A DNA stretch of 64,000 bases from Sphingomonas ginsenosidivorax (GTDB lineage: Bacteria > Pseudomonadota > Alphaproteobacteria > Sphingomonadales > Sphingomonadaceae): contig NZ_VOQR01000001.1 of assembly GCF_007995065.1 (NCBI RefSeq), positions 437,001 through 501,000 on the forward strand, written 5' to 3'. The position numbers were made by a program, and so were the translations under genes. The notes below the pieces were generated by a model that saw only the letters and a program-made list of their open reading frames with translations, ran no database searches and was not told where the DNA came from. Shown in pieces: positions 42,536 to 51,605 of the stretch (position 1 is the first letter of the stretch; every line of letters begins with the position of its first letter).

Positions 42536-43765
42536 TCAGGGCGTTCCCTGCTGTATCAGGTTGCCCCTGAGGATCACGTTCCCGGTACCGTCCTCGATCG
42601 ACAGCATATGGCTACCGCCGACATCGTAATATAGCTTGGTGCCTGAGTGATACCAGCAGGCGTCGCGCCCGTTCAGACAGATCTTTGAGCCATCGGCGGT
42701 GGTCATCGCCGCGCCAGAAAATCGGATGGCGGTGAAGTCGATGCCGTTCAGGGCCGTGTAGGACGGACCATTTGACATCGCGCTAGCGTGCGAGCCGATC
42801 AGCGTAGACGATATGTTGAACGGCCATATGCCATTGCGCATTCCGAACGAGATGCCCTGAGACCAGCCTGTGGTCGCTCCCGCCTGATTGGCGATGCCGA
42901 GCGCAATGTCGTTCCCCGTGCCGGCGACCCTGTCCTTCGCTGTCTGCACGATCTGAACACCGACCTTGTCCAGAACGGATGCGCCGGATTGAACCTCGAC
43001 GTCAATTTCGCGGCCGGTAATCGAGTTCCAATATGTAGATCCAGTCCGGAGCTCGGTGATATCGTTGCCACCGAACAGGTTGCCGCTTGGATGGCGCGCC
43101 GTGCCGCTATCGTTGACCTTAGCGAATGCGCTCGAGGCTTGTGCGACATAATAATAGTCGTCGGTGTAGCGGTTTCCAGTCTTGCCCTCGACCGAGATGA
43201 CCGCGGTATCGGCGACACGATTGCCGCGAGCATCGGCGCCGTCCACGCGCATACCGGTGTAGAGATTGGACAGGCCCCTCGCACTTGAAGCGTCGAGGTT
43301 GTCCGAGTTCATGATGAACCTGTTGGCCGCCTGGATCTCCTGGCTGAGTACGGTGCCGTGATACCCGTCGGTAGTGCTGCTGACCGTCGGCACCACACTG
43401 CCCTCGGCGGGTGGCAGCGACGGTACACGAACTTCGACGCGTCCAGCTGGAATTTTGGCGGGAGACCCCATCGCGGTGTTAAGGGCAATCCGCGCTACTT
43501 TCGTTTTTTGAGTGACGCGCCGTTGGCTCTCCGGATCGAAGCCGTTTGCCTGCTGTGCCTTGCCGGACGGAGGCAATGCAGTCGCCGCTGAAACTGGCGC
43601 ATCGCTCGAGAAGGACTGAGGCTGATCAGGCTTGGTCGACGATGAGTCCGGCAGAGCATGGGCGATACCCGGACCAGTGACTGCCATCGACGAGGCCGAC
43701 CAAAGCGTGATTATTATGCCAAGGCCGTGAAGGCGTATATGGCAGACTGATGACATTTGCAACAT
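42536..43765 (-). CDS. Secreted beta-rich protein, tail-fibre-like
   Basis: 409 residues. A hydrophobic N-terminal segment (residues about 8-30, GLGIIITLWSASSMAVTG) ending near AHA fits a signal peptide. After a proline/serine-rich spacer the protein is rich in short beta segments (for example DYYYVAQASSAFAKVNDSG and GGSHMLSIEDGTGNVILRGNLIQQG). The end resembles the repetitive part of phage tail or minor structural proteins. It shares style, though little direct sequence, with the next gene at 41139. Function is unknown. Confidence 0.55.
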   Translation of the reverse strand: MLQMSSVCHIRLHGLGIIITLWSASSMAVTGPGIAHALPDSSSTKPDQPQSFSSDAPVSAATALPPSGKAQQANGFDPESQRRVTQKTKVARIALNTAMGSPAKIPAGRVEVRVPSLPPAEGSVVPTVSSTTDGYHGTVLSQEIQAANRFIMNSDNLDASSARGLSNLYTGMRVDGADARGNRVADTAVISVEGKTGNRYTDDYYYVAQASSAFAKVNDSGTARHPSGNLFGGNDITELRTGSTYWNSITGREIDVEVQSGASVLDKVGVQIVQTAKDRVAGTGNDIALGIANQAGATTGWSQGISFGMRNGIWPFNISSTLIGSHASAMSNGPSYTALNGIDFTAIRFSGAAMTTADGSKICLNGRDACWYHSGTKLYYDVGGSHMLSIEDGTGNVILRGNLIQQGTP

Positions 43766-43862
43766 AGACTCCGTTGTTTGGGAAATGGATCATCAATCTC
43801 GATGGCGGCGCTTGCTATACCTTATGTAGTGGTCCCATTCGATCATCGAAGATTTTCTTTGA

Positions 43863-44660
43863 TCAAGATGCTGTCGCTGAGAGTTCTTCGAGAACTGCGC
43901 GCTCGGCTTCGGAGACAAGCCCGTTAAGCCGACCCCAGGACATATTTTCCTTTAATACCCTAGCCGGAGTGCCGGCAGCTATGCATTTCGGGGGGATCGG
44001 TTTCTTAAGAAAGGATCTGGCGCCGATGATGGTGCCAAATCCAATATGTTGGTCGCCGACGGCGAGGACGTCCTGTCCAAGCCAAACATGACGTTCAATA
44101 AGGATATCACCCTGCGCGGAGTTGACTATCCTACCAGTTTTCAGGTCAACTACGCTGTGCATGTCATGGTTGCGCAGCCAAACGCCCGAAGATATCAATG
44201 CATCCTCTCCAACAACGCACACTGTATCTTCGCCCTCCATTTCTATCGAAAGACCTACGGCGGTGCTCTTCTTTCCTAGGTAGAAGTTTTGTCTATGACT
44301 TCTCATATTCAGTATGTGAAGGGCGACATAATCCTTCCCCGCATCCTCAAATACGCAGTGTGCCTGCTCGCCGTGCATATTTATTGAGGCAAAAAGCTGG
44401 CCTCGGCTCTCGCGATTATCGAAATACAGCATCGTATCATCAAATATCGAATTGACATCGACGTTTCCGACATATTTCATCGCATCGGTAACAAATATTA
44501 TCGGTGTCGTGCTACCCGGGCGAACATTGATACCAATATTCGCGGCAGCATCCACGTCAATCGCAACTAAATTACCTATTGTATCTTCAAGGTCTTCCGG
44601 GATTATTGTAGAGAACCGCGAAGACCGGATAATTTCTTTGAGTCGGGGGTGAAGTGTCAT
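43863..44660 (-). CDS. Left-handed beta-helix acyltransferase
   Basis: 265 residues from ATG 44660; a longer frame to 44756 adds a basic, unlikely N-terminus. The C-terminal 110 residues show hexapeptide-repeat acyltransferase features: GEDALISSGVWLRNHDMHSVVD, ILIERHVWLGQDVLAVGDQHIGFGTIIGA, then PPKCIAAGTPARVLKENMSW. These enzymes acetylate sugars with acetyl-CoA. The N-terminal half is not recognised. The gene is AT-richer than the rest of the window. O-acetylation of capsule is the likely role. Confidence 0.82.
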   Translation of the reverse strand: MTLHPRLKEIIRSSRFSTIIPEDLEDTIGNLVAIDVDAAANIGINVRPGSTTPIIFVTDAMKYVGNVDVNSIFDDTMLYFDNRESRGQLFASINMHGEQAHCVFEDAGKDYVALHILNMRSHRQNFYLGKKSTAVGLSIEMEGEDTVCVVGEDALISSGVWLRNHDMHSVVDLKTGRIVNSAQGDILIERHVWLGQDVLAVGDQHIGFGTIIGARSFLKKPIPPKCIAAGTPARVLKENMSWGRLNGLVSEAERAVLEELSATAS

Positions 44661-45337
44661 ATCATATCCACTGAACGGAACCTGATTTCCTGCGCGGTCG
44701 CGCCGCGATGGAAGGCGATTGCCTCTGGGGCGCTGTATGGGCGGCTTGTCCGGCAAGTTTTAGCCAAATCGTCTGGCATGATAAATCTGTCATGGCCAGC
44801 GTCGTCTGGATTTGGCTCAATCGATCGCGGCCGCGCCAGGCCTGTGTCTCCCCAGCGCTTATTGGGGTGGTGGTGGGGGCGCTCAGGGTGGCGCGTGCGA
44901 TTTTCGCCCCCGCTAGAGAGGGGGGGGGGGGGGGGGGGGGGGGGGGCTCACTGTCGGCCAGCGTCGAGAGCGGCGTGGCTGATAGCGTGTGCGTGCGCTA
45001 CCCCGCACAGTGCCGATCAGCACGCAGGGGCACTTGCACCTCACGAAAGAACCTATAATAGCCGGTGCGCGGGATCGCCGGTCGAGCGGGAAATAACAGG
45101 CTGCGGTCCAGCACGACATTATGTCAAGCTGGGCATAAAGTGTTCGTATCGCGGTTCAGCAGTATTGCGGCAGAGTAATATATTACGTCGGATTTCACGG
45201 TGCAAATGTTCATATGTGCTGCCCAATTGCAGTGTACACTACTGCCTAGTCAGCGCTCTATTTCCAGAATTTTCGGCTACTGATGGTTTTATGGTAATTT
45301 TTAGGCATGCATGTCATGTCTATTTGTCGGAGGTTTC
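44661..45337. promoter_or_regulatory. 677-bp divergent intergenic region with a G27 tract
   Basis: No gene is supported on either strand. The region separates the acyltransferase (leftward) from a GT4 gene (rightward) and should hold both promoters. It contains a run of 27 guanines at 44920-44946. The stretch after 45120 is AT-rich. The run's distance to the flanking starts is about 260 and 390 bp. Confidence 0.6.
44920..44946 (+). repeat. Homopolymer of 27 guanines
   Basis: An unbroken G27 is read directly. It is far longer than any other run in the window and than chance allows even at high GC. It lies in non-coding DNA between two divergent glycan genes. Its exact length may be uncertain because such runs are hard to sequence. 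Confidence 0.9.
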
Positions 45338-46450
45338 GTGAGCGCGGAAAAGAAGATTTCGGTGATAGGGCACCCCTTCGTTCCAATCGGGATGGGGGAG
45401 CAAATGCGCTCCTTCGTTCGTGCTGCAGAATGCGTGCAGATCGATTGCGAGATTGTTGATGTCTATCAATGGGCACCTCGCACCGATCCGGCGCATTTGG
45501 ACCTCGTAGGGGGTCGCGAGTCGTCAATTCCTACGCAAAAAATCTGCATCTATCACCTGAACGGCGATGAGGTCGAGCCGTGCCTCGCAGCGCTTGAAGC
45601 GCGCGGGTTCAATTTCGCCGATCACATCAACATTGTGATGCCCGCATGGGAGTTGCCGATCTATCCCGAGGTTTGGGCGGAGAAGCTTCGGCGGTTCGAT
45701 GCATGCTGGGCGATCTCGGAGTTCGTCAATGCCTCGTTAAGCGATGCCGGGTTGCCGAGCACGTTCGTGGGACAGGCGGCAGAAATTGAGAAGCGCAGCT
45801 TCCTGCCGCGTCGGCATTTCGGCATCCGTGAGTCCGCCTTCGCCATTCTGCATTTCTTCGACACCAGCTCCTATATCGCCCGGAAGAACCCTGCAGCCGC
45901 GATCGATGCGTTTCGTCAATTGCGCGAAAGGCGGCCGTTCGACGACCTGCAGCTGATCCTGAAGGTCAAGGGCGACATGGCGACACCGGACTTCGTCCAA
46001 AGCGTGGCCGTGCAGTCGAACGACGTTGTCATTATCGACGAACAGCTGACCACCTTCCGCGTGCAAAGTCTGATCCGCTGCGCGGATGTGTTCCTGTCGC
46101 TTCACCGTTCCGAGGGGTATGGCCGTGGGCTTGCGGAGGCAATGTCGCTTGGCGGTCTGGCGGTCGGTACCGGCTGGTCTGGCAACCTGGACTTCATGAA
46201 CTCCGGCAATTCTCTGCTGATCGATTACAATCTGGTTCCGGTTAAGGACGATGAATACCCGTTCGGAAAGGGAAATCGGTGGGCCGAAGCCGACCCGTCG
46301 GACGCGGCCGTCAAGCTGCAGAGAATAACCGATTCCCCGGCGGAGTTCAGGCAGCTGGCAGCGCGTGGCGCGCGCGATCTGTTCGCGCACAGCGGCTACC
46401 GGGCGGTAGGCCTTCGCATTCTTCAGGCGCTCGAAGGAGTAGGGGCGTGA
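45338..46450 (+). CDS. Glycosyltransferase family 4-like
   Basis: 370 residues from GTG 45338, supported by CGGAGG just upstream; ATG 45311 is an alternative. The N-terminal VIGHPFVPIGMGEQMRSFVRA is a typical GT-B opening. The donor half has LHFFDTSSYIARKNP near residue 180, then VFLSLHRSEGYGRGLAEAMSLGGLAVGTGWSGN near residue 260, with the E-x7-E motif. It probably adds a capsule sugar. A 137-residue gene follows 7 bp downstream. Expression may be affected by the G27 tract upstream. Confidence 0.82.
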   Translation: MSAEKKISVIGHPFVPIGMGEQMRSFVRAAECVQIDCEIVDVYQWAPRTDPAHLDLVGGRESSIPTQKICIYHLNGDEVEPCLAALEARGFNFADHINIVMPAWELPIYPEVWAEKLRRFDACWAISEFVNASLSDAGLPSTFVGQAAEIEKRSFLPRRHFGIRESAFAILHFFDTSSYIARKNPAAAIDAFRQLRERRPFDDLQLILKVKGDMATPDFVQSVAVQSNDVVIIDEQLTTFRVQSLIRCADVFLSLHRSEGYGRGLAEAMSLGGLAVGTGWSGNLDFMNSGNSLLIDYNLVPVKDDEYPFGKGNRWAEADPSDAAVKLQRITDSPAEFRQLAARGARDLFAHSGYRAVGLRILQALEGVGA

Positions 46451-46457
46451 TTTACTG

Positions 46458-46871
46458 ATGACCGAGCATGACAATAGCATACCGTCCGAACAGTTCGCGC
46501 TGCCACCGCACAGCGTCACCGCAGGGACCATCTATCCTGATGGTTGGTGCGTTCCCTATCTCGGCATTGATTTTCCCGACCTTCGCGGCCTGGTGCGGAT
46601 CGATGTGGAGTTCTGGAACCCGCCGATGAGCGACGTCGATCCGAACGATGTCGTAATACGGGCCAATCACCGTGGGATTGGTGCGTTTCGCGATCTATCC
46701 CCTGAACAGATCGAGTCTGTCCAGCACGAGATGATCGTGGGGGAGGGCGGGCTGTTCTTGTCGATCCGCTCTGCAGGGCGTCGCCTTCCATCCGCGACCG
46801 ACATCCGGCCGCTGGCGTTGATCATCCGGCGACTGTCGGTCGAGCAAATATCAGAACAGGCGTCCCGGTGA
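46458..46871 (+). CDS. Unrecognised small protein coupled to a glycosyltransferase
   Basis: 137 residues, 7 bp after the GT4 stop. It has no signal peptide or membrane helix. TAGTIYPDGWCVPYLGIDFPD and VIRANHRGIGAFRDLSP are its best-defined segments, and a C-terminal IRPLALIIRRLSVEQI looks like a strand-helix pair. No family is recognised. Position implies a helper or modifier of the GT4 step. Confidence 0.6.
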   Translation: MTEHDNSIPSEQFALPPHSVTAGTIYPDGWCVPYLGIDFPDLRGLVRIDVEFWNPPMSDVDPNDVVIRANHRGIGAFRDLSPEQIESVQHEMIVGEGGLFLSIRSAGRRLPSATDIRPLALIIRRLSVEQISEQASR

Positions 46872-46941
46872 TCTTCGCAAGGGCTTTGCTCTAGATAAAC
46901 CCGAAATTGCCAGTAAACTTGCCGTTGGGCAGAGAGATACT

Positions 46942-49686
46942 ATGATGATCGAAGCATTGCACGGGGCGAGCTGCCTGCTCAGTATGGGCGTAGTGAACCG
47001 CGAATTTCTTGCGAGCATCTCCGGCGGCAAGGTTCTATACCCGGACGAATTTCTTGACATCTTCCATTCGCTGACCAAGTTCGAACAAATGGTCGTACTG
47101 CCGATTTTTGATGCCGACTATTATCGAGGCCAGTGTGACATCGGGGGCACGCGGCCCCTGGATCATTTCCTTGGCTTCGGGATCATGGCGTGGATCAATC
47201 CCCACCCGCTGATCGATATGCGCTACATCCGCAGTGCGCGGCGTGACTTGTTTCAGCCCGCCCCCTCGATAGAGGAACTGCTGAACGTCATAACCGGCAA
47301 CACCGTCGCGCCGTCACCCTTCTTTTCCTTCGAGGATTACCAGGCGACCGTGCCGGGGGCTGAGATTTACGGGTCGCTTCTGGTCCACTTCTTGAATGTC
47401 GGGGCGGAGCACGACGTTTCGCCGCTGGCCTTGTTCGACCCGGTTTACTATCGCGCAGCGCGTGCGAATGTCCCGCTCAATGGTCGGGACGCGCTGCTCC
47501 ATTTCATCCGTGTTGGCGATCACGAGCGAATTTCGCCCAGCGTCGGCTTCGATTCGTTGGCGTACGAGGCGCGGTATGATGATGTCATGCGGACGGATTT
47601 GCCCCCGTTGCAGCATTACCTTCGCATCGGCCAGTTCGAGGCGCGCAAAGTCATCCGTCACGCCAAGTTCGGCCGAGGCGGCCTGTACGCACGACCGACG
47701 CAGGACTGGACGTTCACACCCGATGCCGAGAAATGGCAAAGCGATACCGAGCGGCTTCGCCGCAAGTTGGTTGAGTCGGCAACCGCACAGCGCGAGCAGG
47801 TCCGCATCGTCCCTGTCGGCGTAGACCTGCCGGACACGTCTCATTCGATCGAGTTCCCGGTCCACGACAAGCCTCTGATCGACGTTATCATTCCTTATTA
47901 CAACGAGACGCTGATCACGTGGCAGTGCCTGGCGGCGCTGCATCTCGCGATGGGCGATCTGCCCATCCGCCCGATATTGGTCGATGATGGCTCTACCGAG
48001 GACGGAACTGTTCTCAGGTCGGTGCTTGGCGTTACAATTATCCGCAACGAACAGAATCTTCACTATCTCGCATCCTGCAACAAAGCGTTCGCATATTCGG
48101 ACGCGCCGTACGTGCTGCTTTTGAACAACGACGCGCTGTTGCAGCAGGGCGGCCTGGAAGCGTTGCTGGCAGAACTGCGTGCCGATCGCGATATCGCGGC
48201 GGCGGGACCGAAGATCGTCTATCCTTCAGGCCATCTCCAGGAAGCCGGCTGCGCACTGATGCCGGACGCGAGCACGGTGATGGTGGGCCTGACGAATAGT
48301 CCGGACGCTCCCTGCTACAATTATGCGCGGGATGTCGCGCATATCTCGGCCGCCTGTCTGCTTCTTCGGCGAGACGCGATCGAAGGCAGCCTTTACGACG
48401 AACGGTTCCGGCCCGCCTATTGCGAGGATGCGGACCTCTCGCTGCGGCTGCGGTTCAGTGGCAAGCGGATCCGCTACGTTCCGGAAGCCGTGTGCGTGCA
48501 TGCCCTGTCCGTCTCGACAGGTAAGCATAGCAAGAAGGGGCGGATTAGGCAGGTCGTCATCAACCAGCAGAAGCTTCTCGAGAAATGGGGCGATCAGTTG
48601 GAGCAGGATGGACAGATTTCTACCTTTGCCTTCTATCTGCCGCAGTTCCATCCGACCGAGGAAAACAATTTGTGGTGGGGCAAAGGCTTCACCGAATGGA
48701 CGAACGTGGCCAAGGCCCTGCCGTCCTTCGAAGGCCACTATCAGCCGCACCTCCCATCCGATCACGGATATTACGACCTGCGCTACAGCGAGGTCATGAG
48801 CCAGCAATACAGCCTTGCCCAGCGGTATGGCCTGAGCGGGTTCATCATGTACTATTATAATTTCGGTGCGCGCCGGGTACTCGACCGACCGATGCAGAAC
48901 CTGATGAACGACCCGAATCTGAACTTTCGGTTCGCGCTGTGCTGGGCCAACGAGAACTGGACCCGACACTGGGACGGCGGAGAGAAGGCGATCCTGCTCG
49001 AGCAGCGTTATGACGACCGGACACTTGCGTCGGTCTGTGAAGACGCGGTCAAGGCTGCGAAGGATCCGCGCGCTATCACCGTCAATGGACGGCCCATGTT
49101 TCTGGTCTATCGGCCGCTCCTGATACCTGAGCCGCACCGGTTTACGGACATGATCCGCGAAGCCTTCGTCAAGGCGGGCTTCAAAAATCCCTATCTGCTA
49201 TACGTCGAAAGCATGGAGGCTATCAATCGCAAGGTCAGCCCGCAGGACATCGGCTTCGACGCCTGCGTTGAGTTTCCGCCGCAGGGCATTGCCGCTCCGT
49301 ATACGGAGGAGCTGTCGATACTGAAGGCTGGCTGGAAGGGCCATGTCTACGATTACGAGGAGTCCGTCCTTCTGGCGTGCAAAACCAGCACGGCGCCATA
49401 CAAGCGAATGCCGGCGGTGTTTCCGAGCTGGGACAATACGGCGCGCCAGCCGCTGCAGGGTACCACCTTCATCGGGCAGACGCCGGCAGCCTTTTCGGAA
49501 TATGTGCGTAAGAAGGCCGAATTCGCCTACGAAATGCTCGTCGGCGAGGAAAAGATGATCTTCGTCAACGCTTGGAACGAATGGGCAGAAGGGGCGCATT
49601 TGGAGCCCGATGTTGCTTACGGCCATTCTTGGTTGCAGGCGCTTCAGGACGGGCTCGCGTCGGCCCGGACCGGTCATGGCCGATAA
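46942..49686 (+). CDS. GT2 glycosyltransferase fused to a WbsX (GH99-like) domain, with HYL repeats
   Basis: 914 residues. Residues about 65-245 hold four HYL-type repeats (PLDHFLGFG, LLVHFLNVG, ALLHFIRVG, PLQHYLRIG), each followed by a variable segment ending near YYR or YE. A GT2 domain spans about 310-550 (IDVIIPYYNE, LVDDGSTED, LLLNNDAL, YCEDADLSLRLR). A WbsX/GH99-like domain spans about 558-905 (FAFYLPQFHPTEENNLWWGKGFTEWTNV, CWANENWTRHWDG, FVNAWNEWAEGAHLEPD). The last domain is common in O-antigen and capsule loci and is of uncertain activity. The same HYL-type repeats occur in the 1492-residue protein. Confidence 0.87.
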   Translation: MMIEALHGASCLLSMGVVNREFLASISGGKVLYPDEFLDIFHSLTKFEQMVVLPIFDADYYRGQCDIGGTRPLDHFLGFGIMAWINPHPLIDMRYIRSARRDLFQPAPSIEELLNVITGNTVAPSPFFSFEDYQATVPGAEIYGSLLVHFLNVGAEHDVSPLALFDPVYYRAARANVPLNGRDALLHFIRVGDHERISPSVGFDSLAYEARYDDVMRTDLPPLQHYLRIGQFEARKVIRHAKFGRGGLYARPTQDWTFTPDAEKWQSDTERLRRKLVESATAQREQVRIVPVGVDLPDTSHSIEFPVHDKPLIDVIIPYYNETLITWQCLAALHLAMGDLPIRPILVDDGSTEDGTVLRSVLGVTIIRNEQNLHYLASCNKAFAYSDAPYVLLLNNDALLQQGGLEALLAELRADRDIAAAGPKIVYPSGHLQEAGCALMPDASTVMVGLTNSPDAPCYNYARDVAHISAACLLLRRDAIEGSLYDERFRPAYCEDADLSLRLRFSGKRIRYVPEAVCVHALSVSTGKHSKKGRIRQVVINQQKLLEKWGDQLEQDGQISTFAFYLPQFHPTEENNLWWGKGFTEWTNVAKALPSFEGHYQPHLPSDHGYYDLRYSEVMSQQYSLAQRYGLSGFIMYYYNFGARRVLDRPMQNLMNDPNLNFRFALCWANENWTRHWDGGEKAILLEQRYDDRTLASVCEDAVKAAKDPRAITVNGRPMFLVYRPLLIPEPHRFTDMIREAFVKAGFKNPYLLYVESMEAINRKVSPQDIGFDACVEFPPQGIAAPYTEELSILKAGWKGHVYDYEESVLLACKTSTAPYKRMPAVFPSWDNTARQPLQGTTFIGQTPAAFSEYVRKKAEFAYEMLVGEEKMIFVNAWNEWAEGAHLEPDVAYGHSWLQALQDGLASARTGHGR

Positions 49687-50166
49687 GCCTGACCGGATGT
49701 AGACAGTGCTACGCGCCGTCCTCCAAGCAGATCGGGCAGGAGGACGCCGCCCGTGCGTGGACGACCTGTCGATCGATGACCGGTCCGATCTCAAAGAGAT
49801 CGATGTCAAGCGCATGAAGCGCTACGTTCTGGAGCGTTCTCTGGGCATGACCACGCGTGATCGTCCCGTCATATTTTTACAGATGCTGGATATGCACGGA
49901 TAACGTGCGTCCCGACGTACTGCGTCGCGTCTGGAGTATGATCTGAAGTGGGTAGCGATCCCGGCCGCAACTTTCACGATTAAGGCAGCGGTCCGGAAAA
50001 TATCTGGTTATGGGCGAGGTGAGCATGGCTGCCCTCGCCGATACGAAGCGAGCCAAGCGCTTCTGACGTCCATGGCGTCATCGTTAAGGAAAACAGCTAC
50101 AGCGGCTAGCTTCATGCGGTAAGCGTTCGGGCGCACGGCGCGACGCACCATCGCGTCGCGCCCCGC
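49687..50166. other. 480-bp gap with no clear gene; hairpin next to kpsT
   Basis: Short open frames exist, for example near 49706-49903, but none has a good ribosome site or family similarity. The region lies between converging genes. A perfect 10-bp stem at 50137-50162 lies at its right end. Confidence 0.45.
50137..50162 (-). terminator. Terminator-like hairpin after kpsT
   Basis: GGCGCGACGC and GCGTCGCGCC form a perfect 10-bp stem with the loop ACCATC, 4 bases after the kpsT stop. No T run follows on the kpsT strand, so termination would be atypical. Confidence 0.5.
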
Positions 50167-50808
50167 TCACATATTGGAGTAGGTTTCAACCGCCAGGTCG
50201 AGATCATCGTACATGACAGCAACGCCGTTTTGGATCACGACCGCCTTGTTGCAGAACTGCTTGATGAAATCGGTGCTATGGGACGCAACGATCATCGTGC
50301 GATCGGCACGTTTGTCGAACAGTTCTGTATGGCATTTGCGCTGAAAGTTCTGATCGCCAACCAAGATGATCTCGTCGATCAGATAGCAGTCGAACTCGAT
50401 CGCGATCGACAGCGCAAACGCTAGGCGCGCCCGCATACCGGAGGAATAGGTTTTCAACGGCATCCGCAACTGACCGCCCAGCTCGGTGAAATCCTCTACG
50501 AACCGTCTGACATAGTCGTATTCACGCTGATAGATGCGCGCGATGAACCGCGTGTTGTCATAGCCCGTCAAGCTGCCTTGGAAACCGCCCGCAAAACCCA
50601 ATGGCCAGGATACCGACATATCGCGGATCACTTTTCCAGAGGTCGGGAACTCGACCCCGCCGATCAGTTTGATCAGGGTACTCTTGCCCGCCCCGTTCCT
50701 TCCGAGAACGGCAACCCGATCGCCACGGTCGACGACGAGATTGACGTCCTTGAGAACCTGCTTGCGTCCGTGGGCGTAAGACTTGGTAACATTGCGACAA
50801 GTGATCAT
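50167..50808 (-). CDS. kpsT: Capsule exporter ATP-binding protein KpsT
   Basis: 213 residues. Walker A is LGRNGAGKSTLIKLIGG near residue 34, the signature is TYSSGMRARLAFALS near residue 120 and Walker B is CYLIDEIILVGD near residue 140. The short length (213-225) and VSWPLGFAGGFQGSLTG near residue 67 are typical of KpsT/CtrD/BexA. With KpsM it exports the finished capsule. The start overlaps the kpsM stop (ATGA). A hairpin follows the stop. Confidence 0.94.
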   Translation of the reverse strand: MITCRNVTKSYAHGRKQVLKDVNLVVDRGDRVAVLGRNGAGKSTLIKLIGGVEFPTSGKVIRDMSVSWPLGFAGGFQGSLTGYDNTRFIARIYQREYDYVRRFVEDFTELGGQLRMPLKTYSSGMRARLAFALSIAIEFDCYLIDEIILVGDQNFQRKCHTELFDKRADRTMIVASHSTDFIKQFCNKAVVIQNGVAVMYDDLDLAVETYSNM

Positions 50809-51605
50809 TCGACGCTAATCCGGCGGCGGATGCGGCGGCACAGCACGAGGCCGATCAGTGCAGCGACCGCGGAACACCCGATTGGGTTCCAGATATTGTA
50901 ATAGGCGGTGATCTGGTCGCCCCATATCCCTTTCCGCATCATTTCCATTCCGTTTACGAACGGGGACAGGAGCAGATAATCGCGAACGCCCGGCTTCATC
51001 CAAGATACCAGATAGAGCAGGCCGGAGAACGGGATCATGATATACGTCGTAACCGGAACGAACTTTTCCATGGCTTCGGACATTTCCGATAGCGGCGCGA
51101 TGATGAGGCAAAGCGAGAAGCAGAAGAGCGCGTATACAAACCAGCCCGCAATCCACAGTCCGATATCGGACGGAATTGGAAACGCGCCGAACGCGATCAA
51201 CACTACGGCCATAAACAGATACGCCATCATCCCGCCCAGCACTTCGATGACGAACCTGGCGAGGATGAAATCAACGATCTTGATCTGGCGGTGATAAAGC
51301 AAGCTTTGGTTGACCGTGAACACGGAGATGCAACGCGAAACGCTGTGTCGAAACAGGGTTATCGGAATATAGCCCGTTGCCACGAACGCGATGACGTTGA
51401 TCCCGTGCTCCGTAGGGCCGTGGGAGAAATACCATAGCATACCGACCAAGCCGCCGAACAAGAGCGGCTCAGCCATGATCCACAAAAAACCGATATTCTC
51501 GCGCCCGAAACGGGTAATCAACTCACGGATCAACAGAGCGTGGATGACACGTATCTGTACCGACCAGCCTTCCCGGAGCTTGTCGAAGCTAGCTGAGCGC
51601 ATCAA
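50805..51605 (-). CDS. kpsM: Capsule exporter permease KpsM
   Basis: 266 residues with six membrane helices and an ABC2-type transport domain. RELITRFGRENIGFLWIMAEPLLFGG at residues about 28-53 and FVPVTTYIMIPFSGLLYLVSWMKPGVRDYLLLSPFVNGMEM-like segments (given as two parts in the protein) are hallmarks of KpsM/BexB/CtrC. It partners KpsT. It overlaps kpsT downstream and kpsE upstream by 4 bases each, so the three are one operon read leftwards. Confidence 0.94.
   Translation of the reverse strand: MMRSASFDKLREGWSVQIRVIHALLIRELITRFGRENIGFLWIMAEPLLFGGLVGMLWYFSHGPTEHGINVIAFVATGYIPITLFRHSVSRCISVFTVNQSLLYHRQIKIVDFILARFVIEVLGGMMAYLFMAVVLIAFGAFPIPSDIGLWIAGWFVYALFCFSLCLIIAPLSEMSEAMEKFVPVTTYIMIPFSGLLYLVSWMKPGVRDYLLLSPFVNGMEMMRKGIWGDQITAYYNIWNPIGCSAVAALIGLVLCRRIRRRISVE

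Noticed and set aside
41139..43765. Prophage remnant
   Set aside because: Apart from the tail-fibre-like style of two secreted proteins there is no integrase, capsid, terminase or lysis gene, and both have signal peptides, which true tail fibres do not.
44708..45058. Plus-strand frame running through the G27 tract as a polyglycine protein
   Set aside because: No ribosome site or family similarity, and the homopolymer makes any frame unreliable. The tract is better treated as non-coding.
49706..49903. Small 65-codon frame after the GT2-WbsX gene
   Set aside because: No ribosome site and no recognisable domain, and it is rich in Arg and Asp as random high-GC frames are.
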